Part shown: one piece after another, positions 21,671-34,010 of the stretch | How positions within the stretch are numbered: the stretch's first letter is position 1 | How the letters are laid out: each line of letters opens with the position of its first letter | DNA from: Phytophthora hibernalis | Taxonomy: Eukaryota > Oomycota > Peronosporomycetes > Peronosporales > Peronosporaceae | DNA: 64,000 nucleotides | Reading direction: 5' to 3' | Assembly (NCBI GenBank): GCA_012656075.1 | Contig: JAAKBF010000086.1 | Span: forward strand, 62,001-126,000 | Translations under genes and position numbers: made by a program | Notes under the pieces: model-generated | Seen by the model: the letters and a program-made list of their open reading frames with translations, nothing else | Told to the model about the DNA's origin: nothing | The model's database searches: none

Positions 21671-22026
21671 CCTTTGCTAGTATCCTCTGCAGGTCCCCTC
21701 TCACCGTCACTTCATTGCTGACCCCTGTTTATTCCAAATTATGCTGCCGCTTCCTCCTGGTCCCGAATTGCCCGAGACCCACTGTCGAAAAGGCCAGCCT
21801 CACCATTCCGCTATCGGTTAATCTGTCCCTATCGCCAGACGCGTCCGCTGCAAATATAGCCACTTCGAATTAAGGCTTGGTAATCGGTGTGGGTGGCCAC
21901 AACTAACCCTGTACCGCATCACCACTTTAGTTAATGTCTGCGTATGTATCCGTAATGCATGTGTCAATGTCAGCTGCTTCCTTCCATCCGGGTGCAGGCG
22001 CTTCACATTCCATATCCAAACTTCGG

Positions 22027-22565
22027 CTATTGTCGCCGTACATCCGATCGCGCACAGCTCCCGAATGACTTGCTGCGCTTGATCCCACATCCCTTCTTCG
22101 CGGTCGTTGATCCACTCCACCACCCACATTGGCACAGATGTGAGTTTAATAAAAAATATATCGTGGACTGCTCGATCGCGTGTATCTTTGTGCTGCTCCC
22201 GTTATTGGCTCCATACGTCCAAAACCGCAGCAAGCCCAGAAGTTCTGTGCTACGGGGCAGGTGCGTATTAAGTGAACTGTTCCAGCCGAAGTCTGCCCTT
22301 CGCAGATCGAACAGCTGTAACTGATGCGTGTCCGGTTGTGCTTCAACCTGCATAGGTTTTGCAATTGATACGCCGGTATTCCATGTAATTGCTGCAATCG
22401 CCGCCATATTAGCTTCTTCACTGCTGCTGCCGCCTCCGCGTGCTGCTCTGTCCATGTTTGTTCCGTATGCGTGGCCGCCTTACCGGCTTGATCTCTTCTC
22501 TGCTTTAAGTACATTCTCTTGTATGTCGCCCTCTTCTGCTTCCATCGCCGCTTACCCGTCCACAA
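22027..22565 (-). pseudogene. LINE zinc-finger (zf-RVT-like) region
   Basis: The reading SCSICEGQTSAGTVHLIRTC followed by PVAQNFW gives C-x2-C, a 10-residue gap, H-x4-C and a trailing Trp, the pattern of the finger after the RT in L1-type LINEs. Upstream is a basic helical segment (RRWKQKRATYKRMYLKQRR). Frames are broken on both sides. Confidence 0.65.
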
Positions 22566-22899
22566 CGGATTGAGTCGATGAATCCAGGTGTGGAGTGATC
22601 CAAATAGCCTTGGTTGTCACTTCTAATAATATCGCTATTGCCTGAGTGTACGTCGTCGCTCCCCGGGGACGTCTACTAACGTATGTTGGTTACCCTAGTG
22701 GTGTTCCACTTGTCCGCTCGCTTGGCCACTTCAAAAGTATGATATGGATCGTCGAGCTGGTGGTGCACTCGTAACATCGATTGGTCCGCCGGTCTGAACC
22801 CTACTTCTGGTCAGTTCGCAATCAGACTGAGGCTTAACTCTCGGAATTCATGCACCATGCCGCTTGCCATAGGTAGTGTATGCTGTTCGGGGGTACATA

Positions 22900-23667
22900 T
22901 GAGACTGCGCCAAACAAAATGATGCTAGTTAACCATTTATTGAAGTTGGATTTTCATACATCGTTGAAAAGAGGGACATTCTCTCTAAACAATGAGCCGT
23001 CGTGCAATTGTTTTTCATTCAGCCGTTCTCGAGCAATGTCGGTTTAAAAGTGTCTCTGATTCGAGAAGGCAAACGCGATTTTCTTTGATTGGTCCGCCAA
23101 ACGTGACATTTCGCGGCGCGTCAATTAAGCCTACTCCGAAGCCTTTATTCGAGGTGTATCCTTCTCAAAAACGACCTTTACCCTGGCAAAATTCAAACAT
23201 TTATGTTTACGTTCGTTTGTAGCGATTCTGGAAATGGATTGATCTTGTATGCTTCCTTCAAATAAATCAAAATGATGCTAATATCCAACGCAGTGAATCA
23301 AAATGATCATAGTATCCAAATCTAACCTCACGCACCGCTCAACCTCAGTGTGACGTCCACGACCCTCTCAGTTCACTCTAGTAACACTCTCCTCATGCGT
23401 GCACGTGCGGCACATATGAATACGCGGAGCAGCAGTAGGCACACTGCTCTGCAATCCGTACGATGACGCGGGGCTCTGCATGCGCTCGATAAAGCTGCCA
23501 GCTCTTCCATGGACAGATCGATATACGGCGCCAAATTTAGAGATTGTCGAAATCCCCCTTCCTGACAAATTTCGGATAAGTACGAATTTGACTGGTTCAT
23601 CTTTACAGCCGTTTATCTCAAAAACTCCAAAATGTTAACTAGCATCGCTTTGTTTGGCGCAGTCTCA
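22900..23667. mobile_element. 768-bp MITE with ~34-bp TIRs and TA target site, inside the LINE
   Basis: TGAGACTGCGCCAAACAAA begins at 22900 and its complement ends at 23667. The match extends on through GATGCTAGTTAAC with two mismatches. Both ends are bordered by TA (22898-22899 and 23668-23669), the Tc1/mariner-type target duplication. The interior is non-coding, with repeated CAAAATGAT words. Insertion into the LINE dates it as the younger element. Confidence 0.85.
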
Positions 23668-24599
23668 TATTATGTCCCCAACGTCTCGCCACTTCACCGC
23701 GATCACATCTCCTATCCGCATTCCGCTCACCTTTAGCACAATTCGTTTGAACTGTGCCCATGTTCCTTCATTTCCGATCACATCCCATAGCTGTACTGCT
23801 CTTATTGGCACATTGACAAGACCGTCCAAAATGAAACACCCCGTTCAATTTTTGGTTTTGTTCCCTCAGCTTGGTCAGCTCTCGTCTAGCCAAAGCTTGG
23901 AAGGAGAAGTGCAGCCCTTCATTGGTCCACCTTGTGACCAACCCATTACAATGTTTGAGGTTCTTTCTGACCTCACATTCGCTGCTCTCCGCGTCTACCC
24001 TTGATGTTGTCTCCGGTGCCCATGCGTTTTCCGCCCAGGTCCTGAATGTTGACCACATATCCGCGTCCGATTGTTGTGGTGGCTGTATATTGACTAGTGT
24101 GCGCTGCCTCCAGCCGTTTCCCCAGGCCGTCTGCAAAATATCTCCTGCAATTTGTATCTCCTCTGTCTCCCTTGTGGCCCATGTGACCACTGTCATTGCC
24201 GTCAGCGCCACTAGTTTCGCTCTCTAGTTCGGCATGCCGATTCAACTTTATTTCGGCGACAGCTCCGCTACTGCCGCCGCTATCCAGCCTGCCACTGGGT
24301 TGTCCACCATTACAAAGCTGGACGAAATTGCGAATCCTTTGATCAGCGCTTTTGACTATCTCGGAAAGGTGTCATCATCGAATTTGGTGCAAATTCTGCG
24401 AAAGAAATGTTTTGTGGACGAGCGTGAGTTCCAATCGTTGTTGTTAATGAGTATCCTGGCTCTGTGACTGCTTCTGTCAGTCTGCAGCTGCCTCAGTTTC
24501 TCGAGCACCGTGCGTCTCTCATCTTCCTCTCGTTGTCCACCTTAAAAGATGTATTTCTGCAGCTAATGCTTCAACCGCTTGATTTTTGTTCTATAGCCA

Positions 24600-25640
24600 T
24601 TCGTCATTCATCGTTGAGTTATCTTATTAAATTGTATCAATTCCTTAGTCATATTCACCTTTAAAGTGTCCCAAATTGACACAGTCTGAGCTGCCGTCAC
24701 ATTCATCATTTTCTCGTCCCACTGCGTCAACCTCTCCGTGATTATACACCGCGTGGCTGCCTGTGGGGTGAGTACACTTTTGGGCGCTTCCTCACTCGTA
24801 TGTGTCCGGTGTGTGGATGCAGCTCTAACAACACCCCTCTGTGATCTGTGTGGCAGGGAGCATCTTCCACCATGGTTGCTCGGATCTGTTTACGGGCCCC
24901 GCGGAGATGTAAAATAGGGCGATGCGCGATGATGATACATGTCCGTCAGTGGCTGTGTGCTTGTACGTGTGATGCTGCTGCGCGCATTCCGTCGTTGTTT
25001 TTTATTACACGTAACAGGCCGACTGCTGAATCCTGCGTCTACCAATCCTGTGTCCGCGATGAATTGTTGCAAGCTGGTAGCCCCCACATCGTCGCGTAAA
25101 TTGCCGCCGTATCTCTCAAACTGCGGCTGTGTGACGCAGCTGAAATCCCCCGCAAACTATTGTCATGTCTTCCGGAATCGATAGTTGGCGGAGCTGTTTG
25201 TAGAATCTGATGCGTTCTGCTCCCGCTGATGGAGCATAAACATTGATAAATAGCATCTGCCTCTCGTTGATTACTCCTGTAACCATTACCACGTTTTGCG
25301 TCCATTTCTCCTGTTGCCACGGTAACACCAGCTTGATGGCTCCGTAAGGGTTTACCGGGATCACGACCCCAGCGCTGCGCTCCGTGCCCGAAGCCCAGAA
25401 CGACAGTGTTCGCGCCACCGCGTGCTTATTGCCCCATAGTGCCGCGTAGTGGATTTGTGCTCGTTTACGTGTAGATGTGTTTCTTGTAGGAATATAATAT
25501 CCCTGTTGCCTCTCTCTCGTCTCTTTTACTGTTGTAGATGCCGTCCTAACTCCTGTATATGAGTCGCTAGTCCTCGTATGTTGTATGTTGCCAAGCCGAT
25601 GGTATTGTCAAATTTGTGCTGCTTTATTTTCGCTTTGGTT
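24600..25640 (-). pseudogene. LINE AP endonuclease region
   Basis: Starts with TIGLATYNIRGLATH near 25590. After a frameshift come IIFLQETHLHVNEH near 25500 (the catalytic Glu), INVYAPSAGAERIRFYKQL near 25230, MTIVCGGFQ near 25150 (GDFN expected) and a late DHRGVVLELHPHTGH-type block near 24830. These are the ordered motifs of the exonuclease-endonuclease-phosphatase fold that nicks target DNA for LINEs. Frameshifts and GDFN decay make it inactive. Confidence 0.7.
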
Positions 25641-26519
25641 TGTCTCGCTTGCTGCCGGATTCGTGTTGCTCTGATCTGACTTGCTAATCTCTTGCAGTTT
25701 TTTCTGTTGTGTAGCTCCTGTACCTCCTCCTCTACGTGGGCGTAGTATCTCGTAATGCGCCCCAGTCGTCTTCCACGCCCTGCCGCGATACCCTCTCGTC
25801 ACGCGCTCCTGTCGTCTTCCACGACCTGCCGCGATACTTCTTCCTCCGTCTGCTGTCTGCTTAGGCTGTGGACCCCCATCACTGTGATCCGCTTGGTCCC
25901 CTAAGGTGACTGGGATGGAGCATACTCCGTTTAATCCGTAGTTGGTTGCTGCACTCACAATCGGGACAAGCATCGATGTGGATTTGGCTCCGTCCGTCGA
26001 CACCTCCACTTGTCCGCCAGTCTATGTGCCCATCACCGTGTTGGTTGTCGCCTCTGTGTCCCCGGAGCCGTGTCCAGAGTTGTTTCAGCCCCGCTTTTGC
26101 ATGGTCGGTCCCTCCCTTCGCCGTCTCCAACTGTGTCTCGTCGGACCGCCTTCGTGATCGCCGAGAGCTCCTTTGGCGGCAGTCGCGTTCCTGTCTGCAT
26201 CGAATGGTGATCTGTCAAGCAGTTGCACGTCGTGCTGTAGTAATAGCTCGTCGATCAGAGTGTATGCCTCCGTCTTAATAACTTGACAATGTTTGTATCT
26301 GTCCTGATCGTAGGGTTAGGGTAATGATGACCCTTCGCATTTACTTTCCACATTAGAATCAGTATCATCGGGGCACCACTTCATGGTTGCCAATGCGCGG
26401 AGTCGTGCCAGCGCTGCGTTGGTCTCGAGCGTTGTCACTGTTCCGGTTTCCACCTGCCCTCCGGATTCTGACTTCACTGTTTGGTACGCATAGACTTGCA
26501 CCGTTGTCTTGCCATCCGT

Positions 26520-26925
26520 TCATACATCTAACACGTATAATATTATATGTATTGAGGTCGCAAACGCAAATTTATGGACTACCCACCCAGCCCTACAATC
26601 CAAACCGGGTACCCATACCCGGCCCGCCAATCTGCCATGGACAATTCGGGTGCCCGTACCCACCCATCCGTGATCTGCATTTTCAGCGACAGAAAGGAAT
26701 TCACGTATTTTAGGCAAGAGTGCATTCGAATTCACGTAATTCCGTCTACAACAACACCACGCTTATTTTACTACCGGTAGGTTTCAACTACCGGTAGCAT
26801 TTACGGATATAACTTCTATTGATGGCCTTGGCCAGGCTTGATCGGGTTACCCACACCCACCCATGAGACACACGGGTACGGGTGGGTACATGTATTACCC
26901 CACTTTGGGCACCCAGTTGCGAGCT
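26520..26925. repeat. GGGTACCC-rich insertion within the LINE
   Basis: The patch carries many ACCCACCC and GGGTACCC words in both orientations, for example GTACCCACCCATCCG near 26656 and its inverted relative CGGGTACGGGTGGGTAC near 26873. LINE coding character stops on both sides (about 26501 and 26920). It is probably an inserted small element with inverted subterminal repeats. Exact ends are not clear. Confidence 0.45.
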
Positions 26926-28411
26926 CTGTCTATACGTCGTATATCGCCTCCTGTGCATGGACTGCCATTCTTTTCGATAAACACCTCGCACCCATAAGTC
27001 AGGTGCCGCCTCCACTCTGACTGATCTGTGACGTTATTCCACGCAATGCGTCGTCAATACTTGCACATGTGTCTCCTTCTGTAGTAATCTGGCGTCTGCA
27101 TGCGCACTTGCTGCCAGCTCCTCCTCCAATACATGTGGGTTTAGCCATATCTCTGTTCGCATGTTCGCTATGATGACATTCATGATACCCCTCTTGATCT
27201 CGTTGGTCTCTTTGACTGTGTTCGTCTTGAGCGGCAGATACCCATGTCGTTGATTGGTGTATGTCGCTTGGTGCGAGCCATTCACATTGTCCGACGTGCG
27301 TAATGGCCCCTCCTAGTAGCTTAACAAAAACGCTTCCAACTGCACGTCTGGGTCCATCGGCGGCTTGGACAGCAGATACTCACAATTTGCGAACTGTCGT
27401 CTTCCGAGTCTCCGACGTGATCCCTGGTCTCCCGTGTGGTTGTCGAGCTGTTCCACTGCCTATGTTTGCCTTGGGAGTCCCGCCGTCATTATTGGTCTCC
27501 TTGGATTCCACGTGTACTTGCATTTGTTGTAAGAAATTATGCATATATTTTTGGATCGCCGGTTTCCCGCCTTTGTCGACAATGCGTGTGGATGTCTTGA
27601 TGAGAGACAGTGACGTGTCTTCCCTTCCCGTTTCTGCGCCTTCGTCTGATCTTGGGCCACTTCCTCTTCCTCTGTCGCATCCCTCCCCGCCTTCCACGCC
27701 TCCGGCGCCCGTCTCTTCGGCGAGGACGATATCGTTCTCAGCGGCCATCCTCTTTTCGTTTCTCCGCCACTATTGTGACCACCTCTTCCGCTATGAGCCT
27801 GTGTCCGCTGCCTCTTGTGGATGGCCCGCCATCGACATGTACCCATGTTCGCTTGAGACGTGCCCGTATTTCAGCTCGTCCTCTACCCTTCAGGTGTTTT
27901 CTTGTCTGCGACCTTCCTCGAGGCCCTTCCTCCAACTTTGTCGTTGCGCATTCCTGTTGTTCCTGTCCCTCGATTTCGACCTCCGCCGGTTCTGCCATGT
28001 CCACATCGGTGATACTCATTGACCCTTGAGTCTGCTCGGGGCGTGTGGCGTTGGCGTCTTCATCTCTTCGATGTCGCCTGCATCTGGGCTTGGTGCTCGC
28101 GTCTTCCCCTCCTGATCGTGGTGACCCCCAGAACACCGATTACAGTTGCTCCTCTGCATGGTTGTGATTTATCCGTGTGCGGTGTCTCTCGGTTCTCCGT
28201 CACTGGCTTGTGCTGCTCCAATTCGTGTGGTATGCCCGACCAGCCTGGCGTTGGCTTCGCAGCCGTTCGTATCGGCGAGATCCGCTGTCGCTGTTGTGCT
28301 GATTCTCTCTTCCGCTCCTCCGACCCAGTAGTTCGTCGGGTTGGTTCCCCCTGATCATTGCTCGTATGTCCTCCATCGCACTGGGTGTTACTATCTCCTC
28401 CTATCACCTTG

Positions 28412-28820
28412 CTATTTATGTACTGTTGATGGGAGCTTGCCAGTCAAGCGCCAGTAATGTTTTGCTTTGAGTGAGTCTCTCTCTTCTCCATGAACCTTGC
28501 AGAATTTCGTAGGGTGTTCCGGTGGGCCACATGCGCCGCACGGCCAGTTGATGTGCACTGTGTGATGGTGCACTAAGCCCTCTACGTCCTCTGTCTGCAG
28601 GAATCCCACTTTCTTTATCTTGGTAAAGCTTGATTGGAAGCTGCTGCCTTGATCGCGATTCGCCATTGCTTGTCACTCATACCTTCTCCTTTGGTCTCCG
28701 TGTGCTCCATCGTGTGCACCCGTAACCCCAATTTGTTCGTCAACACCCACTGCAGGTCCGTTGAAGGCATCGCCCCTCGCCGAAGTACCACCAATAATTT
28801 GTAATATTCCAGCCTCACGA
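28412..28820 (-). pseudogene. LINE ORF1 zinc-knuckle region
   Basis: The frame reads CGACGPPEHPTKFC near 28540, an exact C-x2-C-x4-H-x4-C zinc knuckle as in nucleic-acid-binding ORF1/Gag proteins. Upstream is a basic segment (TEGHEMSDKQWRIAIKA-like, near 28690). It lies 5' of the endonuclease region, as expected for ORF1. Confidence 0.65.
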
Positions 28821-28861
28821 TTGTATTCGTGATTTTTGCGAGTTCTTGTTAGCTGTCGTAA

Positions 28862-30290
28862 TCAGCTAACGGCAATGGCTTCATCGCCAACGGTTACTGC
28901 CACCCCGTCCACTTCTGAGCCGTCCTCCGTCCTTTGAAGTACTCCCGTGTTTACATCCAGCGAAATCCTTGACACGTCAGTCTTGAACTCCTCGATGGCT
29001 TTCTTTTGAGAGACTGCCGCCTCCGCCCCCATATGTATTTGCGCCATTATTACTTGTTTAGGCAACTTTTCCCCGAATCGTTGTCCCGGTGCGAGATGTG
29101 CGTATATAAGTATTCCACCGCCTTGAAAATGTCGATAAAGCTCGCCATCTCTCCTCCCGTCATCGTCTGCACTAGGAAGTGCGGTGGGTACGGCACTTAA
29201 GCTCGTGCGATAATATGAGGAGTAATGATCGTTCCTCATCCGATGTCGTCGGTCTAGGCGTTGCGAGCGGTTCCATGGGTGTAGTACAGAGCTCATACAA
29301 CTGTGCCAATTATTTTCCGCTAGATTGTCGGGTTTGTGCAGTTCGTTCGCAACTGCTCCTAGGTAGAAGGCATCTTTGGTCGTGGTGCTGCATGACTCGG
29401 TGTGAGTTCTCTCCTCGGCCTTTTCCACAAACTTGAAGAACCGCAATTTTGTCTCCAACTCCCCTTGCTTGCACAGTTCTGCTACAATCCATGTTTGCAT
29501 CAGATGCTACAATCGTTTCACATGTTCCGCGTCCCTGCGGTCCCAGTAGCTTTCCAAGTGTTCATAGACCTCCTTAATTTCTGCAGTCAAATCATCGGTC
29601 CATTCAGATCTGACTTGTTCCTCCGTCACCTGCTGTCCCCCTCGTCTTCTTTGTCCGTGCCAAGTGCGCTCGCAATCGTCTCTCACACGCTTTCTTGTTC
29701 AATTTGAGGATGGTGTCCCACATGTAATCTGGGTGAGCATTGTTGACCAGGTAGTTCTTCAACTGCTTGAACACCACCTTTCCGTCTCCTTGGGCGATGC
29801 TACTGAGTCTGCAACCTTGTAGTTAGTTGTCCGCGCCTACATGGCCTCCTTTCGTCCTATTCCGCGCAAGCGACGTCTTTCCCATACCTTGCCCATTGGC
29901 TTGGATGCGCTTCCCGCTTCTGCCTGACTCTAGTCGCTGGAGCTGTCTTGGCGGCGTGCTCTTCCTACCGTCTGCCAACCTCCACTTTCCACGTTTCTTC
30001 TCGTCATTTGGTTTTCACCCCTGCTTGCAGTCTTTCCAAGTCTGCCTCCGCGTGTACGCCCATGTGATCACCTCGTGCGACCGCTGCCACTTTCTGCTTG
30101 CGCTAAGCGACCTCTCAGGCGCCTTAAAGATTTTATGCCACTGGGTTTTCAACGCCCTTCCACGCGCCCCCGGTGTCTGCTTGTATCGTCGATCCTGATC
30201 CACCTTTCGCCTTGAGCAGTCGCCGTCGGATATGGAAGCGTCGTGAACACCTGTAGGAACAGCACGACACGTAACGCGAGTAGGCACCTA
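28862..30290 (-). pseudogene. LINE ORF1 N-terminal region
   Basis: Two open stretches: 30287-30015, basic and ending with KAPERSLSASRKWQRSHEV, and 29500-28862, a longer polar frame including KLPKQVIMAQIHMGAEAAV. Between them the frame is broken. No domain is visible; position and composition fit an ORF1 head. The reading ends with a stop at 28862. Confidence 0.45.
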
Positions 30291-30521
30291 TCGCGCGATG
30301 ATAGCAACGTTTAATCGACAGCTGTGTCTTCGCGCACATTCCATGTGTGCTTTCACACAGGCCCATGCAAAGGCATATAAAGAAGCGACGAGCACGATAT
30401 TGTTCCTTGGTCTTTATAACAACAACACAGCACGGTCAATTAGAATAATAACTCCCACAGCTCGTGTTTGGTTAGTTCCAAAACGACGTACTGTTATGTT
30501 CGCATGGCCGGGTACTGTACG

Positions 30522-33500
30522 CAGGGGTTGGCAGTACTGACACTTTTCTCTAGTACTGCCAGTAGTTTGCCAGTAAAACGTTTTGAGTAAGTACAGTAAC
30601 AGTAACTTGATTTCAGTCTTCTGAGCTACTGCAGTAATAGTACTATAGTACTGGCGCTACTGGCTGTCGAATACCGAAATGGCTACATCGACCACCTAAG
30701 TAACTGCAACCTCGTCTTTAAAGATGGCCGAGCTTCCAACAACCATCCCCATGCGAGGAATCTCACCACGATTATGCTTCAAGAGCACTTGCATCTCCGC
30801 TCGCTGATTTTCTGTTGTCGTGCGAAGCGAGCCCATGACGAAGCCTCCTGTCGAGAACACGCGTTCCTGAAATGTGTTAGAGGGGCTCCGCCCAAGCCAA
30901 ACACGAGCGAGAGCTGAAACGGATGGGAAGAGCAATGTATCCGTCTCTCGGTACCACTGGTGGATATTCACGTACAGTAATCTGCGTGAATAGGCAACGC
31001 CTGATATATATTGGTTGACAGGGTGTATAAGATGATTGCGAAACGAGCAAAGACGTGCAAGAGGCTTATGTATTGATTTAATGGAGCAAATAGTTCACAC
31101 GTGCTTTGTTTATCAACCCTGAATGATGCCAATAGTCAAAGGATTAACCTTTGAACACGCTGTTTCGCACCAAAGCAGTGCTGTAAGCATTTCTACAATA
31201 TATGGTTTATCTAAAGACTCCCATATGTAGTCTAATGCATGCAGCATTTTCTGAGTAAGAACGTACCGTTTGATATAGTGGATGATCCCCTGGTCCATTG
31301 GTTGCACTTTGGCCGTCGTATGTGGAGGAAGTTTCTCGACGCGGAAGTTTGTGAGCGAAATACCATCCTCGAAATGCGAAGACGCATTATCAACCAACAG
31401 CAAAACATTGCGGTTTTCAGAGCGCATTCTATCATCTAGCACCGTTAGCCATTGCTGGTACATCCAGCCAGTCATCCATCCCTTTTCCGTATTGAACTAG
31501 TGAACGGTGGATAGTTTTCTGGAGTACCAGCGAGGCCTTTCAGCTGTCCCCAAGAAGAGAAATGGTAATTTGTCTGACCCATCCGCGTTGCAGCACACCG
31601 ACATGGTTATTCGAGCTTTGTCCTGTTTGAGGGCAGGCGCGGCACCCTTTCCAATTGATCCTCGAGGCACCGCATTGTAGAAAAGGCACTTTCGTCCATA
31701 TTATAGACGTCCCGCGGCAAGTACGAGCTCACAACCCCTTCGATCCGAGCGATTTCATCCCTCGCATCGCTGATCTTGACCGAATCAGACTCGCCATACG
31801 CACGACGCCACTTTAATCCGTAGCGTTCTTGGAGACAACGTAGCCACGATGGACCACATCGGGGCCAACGTCTTGACGGGATCCGCAGCTTGATGGTGGA
31901 CTCCACGCCGTGGTGAATGATCATCGCGCCAGACAGGCTCACATGTTCAGCCTCCGCCAGCTGGACGAAATCCATCACATTTTCGTCAATTAGTAGGTGA
32001 AGGTTTCCCCGGCAAGTTTTCTGAGTTGCCCTCTTCAGTAGAATATGACTTGATTTGAGTATGCGCCCGAATGTAGACTTGTCCGGGGAAGCTGGTAGAC
32101 TGTAATCCCTCACAGCCCACTTAGCCACCTCCGTGTACGACATAGAGGGGGAGTTTGGCCTTCTCGATGATCCCGATCTTCTCGCTCCAGGTGAGACGGA
32201 GACGCTTGGTCTGTGTCTTGGGCATGGCGCGGAGCGGATAGTTGCGTGCGTGCTTGCGTGTACGAGCGTAAAAGAAGATATGAAGGCATCGGCAGCGGCG
32301 TGTAGATCGCCAACAAGGCGCCAAAATTCAAATTATGCTTCAATGAGGCCCATTCATTGGCGCTGGATTTTTCGTCAATACCTCCCCATCTCCTTTTGTC
32401 TGATTCCTGTTCGCATTATATAAAGTTGGGCGGATATATGTATACCCGTTGCTTATTCACGCAGATTAATGTACTTGCAAAGGGCCTGAAGTCACCAGCA
32501 GACCTTTCCATCTCGGCGTACAAGCAGCAGCCGTGTGAAGTCCTCCGCCGTCATCCTGCTATCCGTAGCTTGGTGTACGGCGACGCGCACCAAATGTACT
32601 GTGTGGTTGTACCACTTCGTCAGCACTTCGTCAGCTTCGTCGTCCACACGCCTCGGATTATGGGTTCCTTCCGCTGGCGTGACAACGGACGCGCCGCAAA
32701 TCACCGTTTTGCCTTCAATGTACGGCACCAAGGCCAGGTTTGGGGGCATGTCCGTTGCAGCAGCTCTGTCACTTGTGTCTGAAGCAGCAGCGTGCATCGC
32801 ACAGAAAACGTCACGGTGCGCATCCCGTAGTATCTTTCGCCCTTCTTCAATGTCTTCGCCAATTTCAGCTGCGTAGACATCTTCCGTAACGCTTCCATCC
32901 GCGTTATCCGTAGGTGGGGTAGACGAAGCAGATACCACCGGGTGAACCAGTGTCTCAATCGAGAATTTGGTCCTAGGGTCGAGTAAAAAGATGATGATGG
33001 TCTCCGCGGTAAGGTTGGGCATTCGTTTGTTGACTTGGCCTTTCAGTTGGTGATGGCAGGTATGTGCTTCAGTGGAGAGTGCGTCGTCGTCGGATTCCCG
33101 TCTCGGAAGAGACTTCTCGTTCGTATTTGGTGTTCGAAGAGCATTTAGATTGTACAATAGTAACTTGCCCGTGTTAAGGCGGTCAACCGCTAACTTCAGT
33201 AGCGCGATGAGCTCACTTGCGACGAGGTCGTTGCGCTGCACCTTAATCCGAGCCAAGTCGACTAATGACCCCGTCTCTGCTTCTAGTTCAACAAGTAGGT
33301 ACCAGTCATTTGACTCCAGCCGGATGAAGACAGCAGAATCATCGTAAGTATCACAACGCTGATCATACGCCTTGAATGAGGCGTAGTTTACGACTGTCCT
33401 CTAAAACAAAGTCACTGTGGAGGCCACTCGGGTGTCGCAGTCGACTATTGCAGTTAGTTCAGGCAGCCCGTAAATTGCTGTACCTTCGTAAGTCTTTCGA

Positions 33501-33856
33501 CTCGCTGCGGAGAGCTGAACTAGTTGTTGAACGATCGTACTTTCTTGACCAATGCCGCTCCTGCTGGGAATGGTCCACCAAGGTTAATGTAGCGAGAAAG
33601 CGTAGAGGCCACGTTTGTCTCGGGGCTCACAACGTTGTACCTCTCAACGTTTTCCCTCATGCCCAGTCCGTAGACCAAGCAGAGGTTCAACACGTGCATG
33701 GCACAGTCGACCTGTACTGTGTCCTCAAACAACTTCGAAACCTTCCTCGGGCTTGATGCCGTGTCCGACATCAGAAATGGAGCTATGGATGCAATATTAA
33801 CACCATACAGCTCTTCACTGCGCGAGGAGATCAAGTCTTTCACCAGGACTGACGTA
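30522..33856 (-). mobile_element. hAT transposon, 3' half (inverted), with its TIR and target duplication
   Basis: Minus-strand hAT transposase: TASSPRKVSKLFEDTVQVDC near 33750 and MHVLNLCLVYGLG, PEGA-type block near 33560, FLLDPRTKFS near 32960, and, beyond a nested pogo element, the C-terminal dimerisation domain LARVWLGRSPSNTFQERVFS near 30880. The outer end is CAGGGGTTGGCAGTA at 30522 with dense subterminal CAGTA/TACTG words to 30660. The 8 bp outside it (30514-30521) is ACTGTACG, the reverse complement of the duplication beside the other half at 34571. The frame is long but carries breaks. It covers the transposase part that the 34.6-36.4 kb half lacks. Confidence 0.85.
30975..32471 (-). 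mobile_element. pogo/Tigger-type transposon nested in the hAT half
   Basis: The ends CAGTAATCTGCGTGAATA (30975) and, inverted, CATTAATCTGCGTGAATA (ending 32471) form ~25-bp TIRs with two mismatches, bordered by TA on both sides. The coding strand runs down from ATG 32225 (MPKTQTKRLRLTWSEKIGI, HTH), through DVYNMDES near 31700 (first Asp), LLLVDNASSH near 31390 (second Asp) and LPPHTTAKVQPMDQG near 31300 (third Asp), to a stop at 31113. That is the DDE_1/CENP-B-like transposase order. Frameshifts break it. Removing it rejoins the hAT reading into NIHQWYRETD. Confidence 0.85.
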
Positions 33857-34010
33857 TGGGGACTCTCTCATACTGTCGTCTATCGCCAGTCATACTATCG
33901 TCTCATATGCTATCGTCTATGATACTCATATCGATGGTTTCTCTTCCAATCGCTCTACCTGTCGTCCCTTTCCGCATATCTCTTATATTGGATATGTATC
34001 GGTTAATGAG
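33857..34010 (-). repeat. Low-complexity block C (inverted GTATGAGAGACGATA family)
   Basis: Reads as CTCTCATACTGTCGTCTATC and variants on the plus strand, the complement of the blocks at 36.4 and 37.6 kb. It starts exactly where the hAT 3' half stops. Confidence 0.7.

Larger units (their letters stand above)
21078..30290 (-). mobile_element. Decayed LINE retrotransposon, minus strand
   Basis: Read downward from about 30290: an ORF1-like region with a zinc knuckle near 28540, a basic and acidic linker (27400-28400), an AP endonuclease region (25640-24600), a zf-RVT-type finger near 22300, an RNase H-like end near 21500 and a C-terminal tail to 21078. Endonuclease, CCHC finger and RNase H in this order define a non-LTR element. 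I found no intact reverse transcriptase motif between 24600 and 22600, so the RT appears deleted or decayed beyond recognition. A MITE (22900-23667) and a GGGTACCC-rich patch (26520-26925) interrupt it. Confidence 0.7.

Noticed and set aside
26310..26322. AGGGTTAGGG as a telomere repeat
   Set aside because: Only a little over one unit, of the TTAGGG type instead of TTTAGGG, within LINE sequence; chance is enough.
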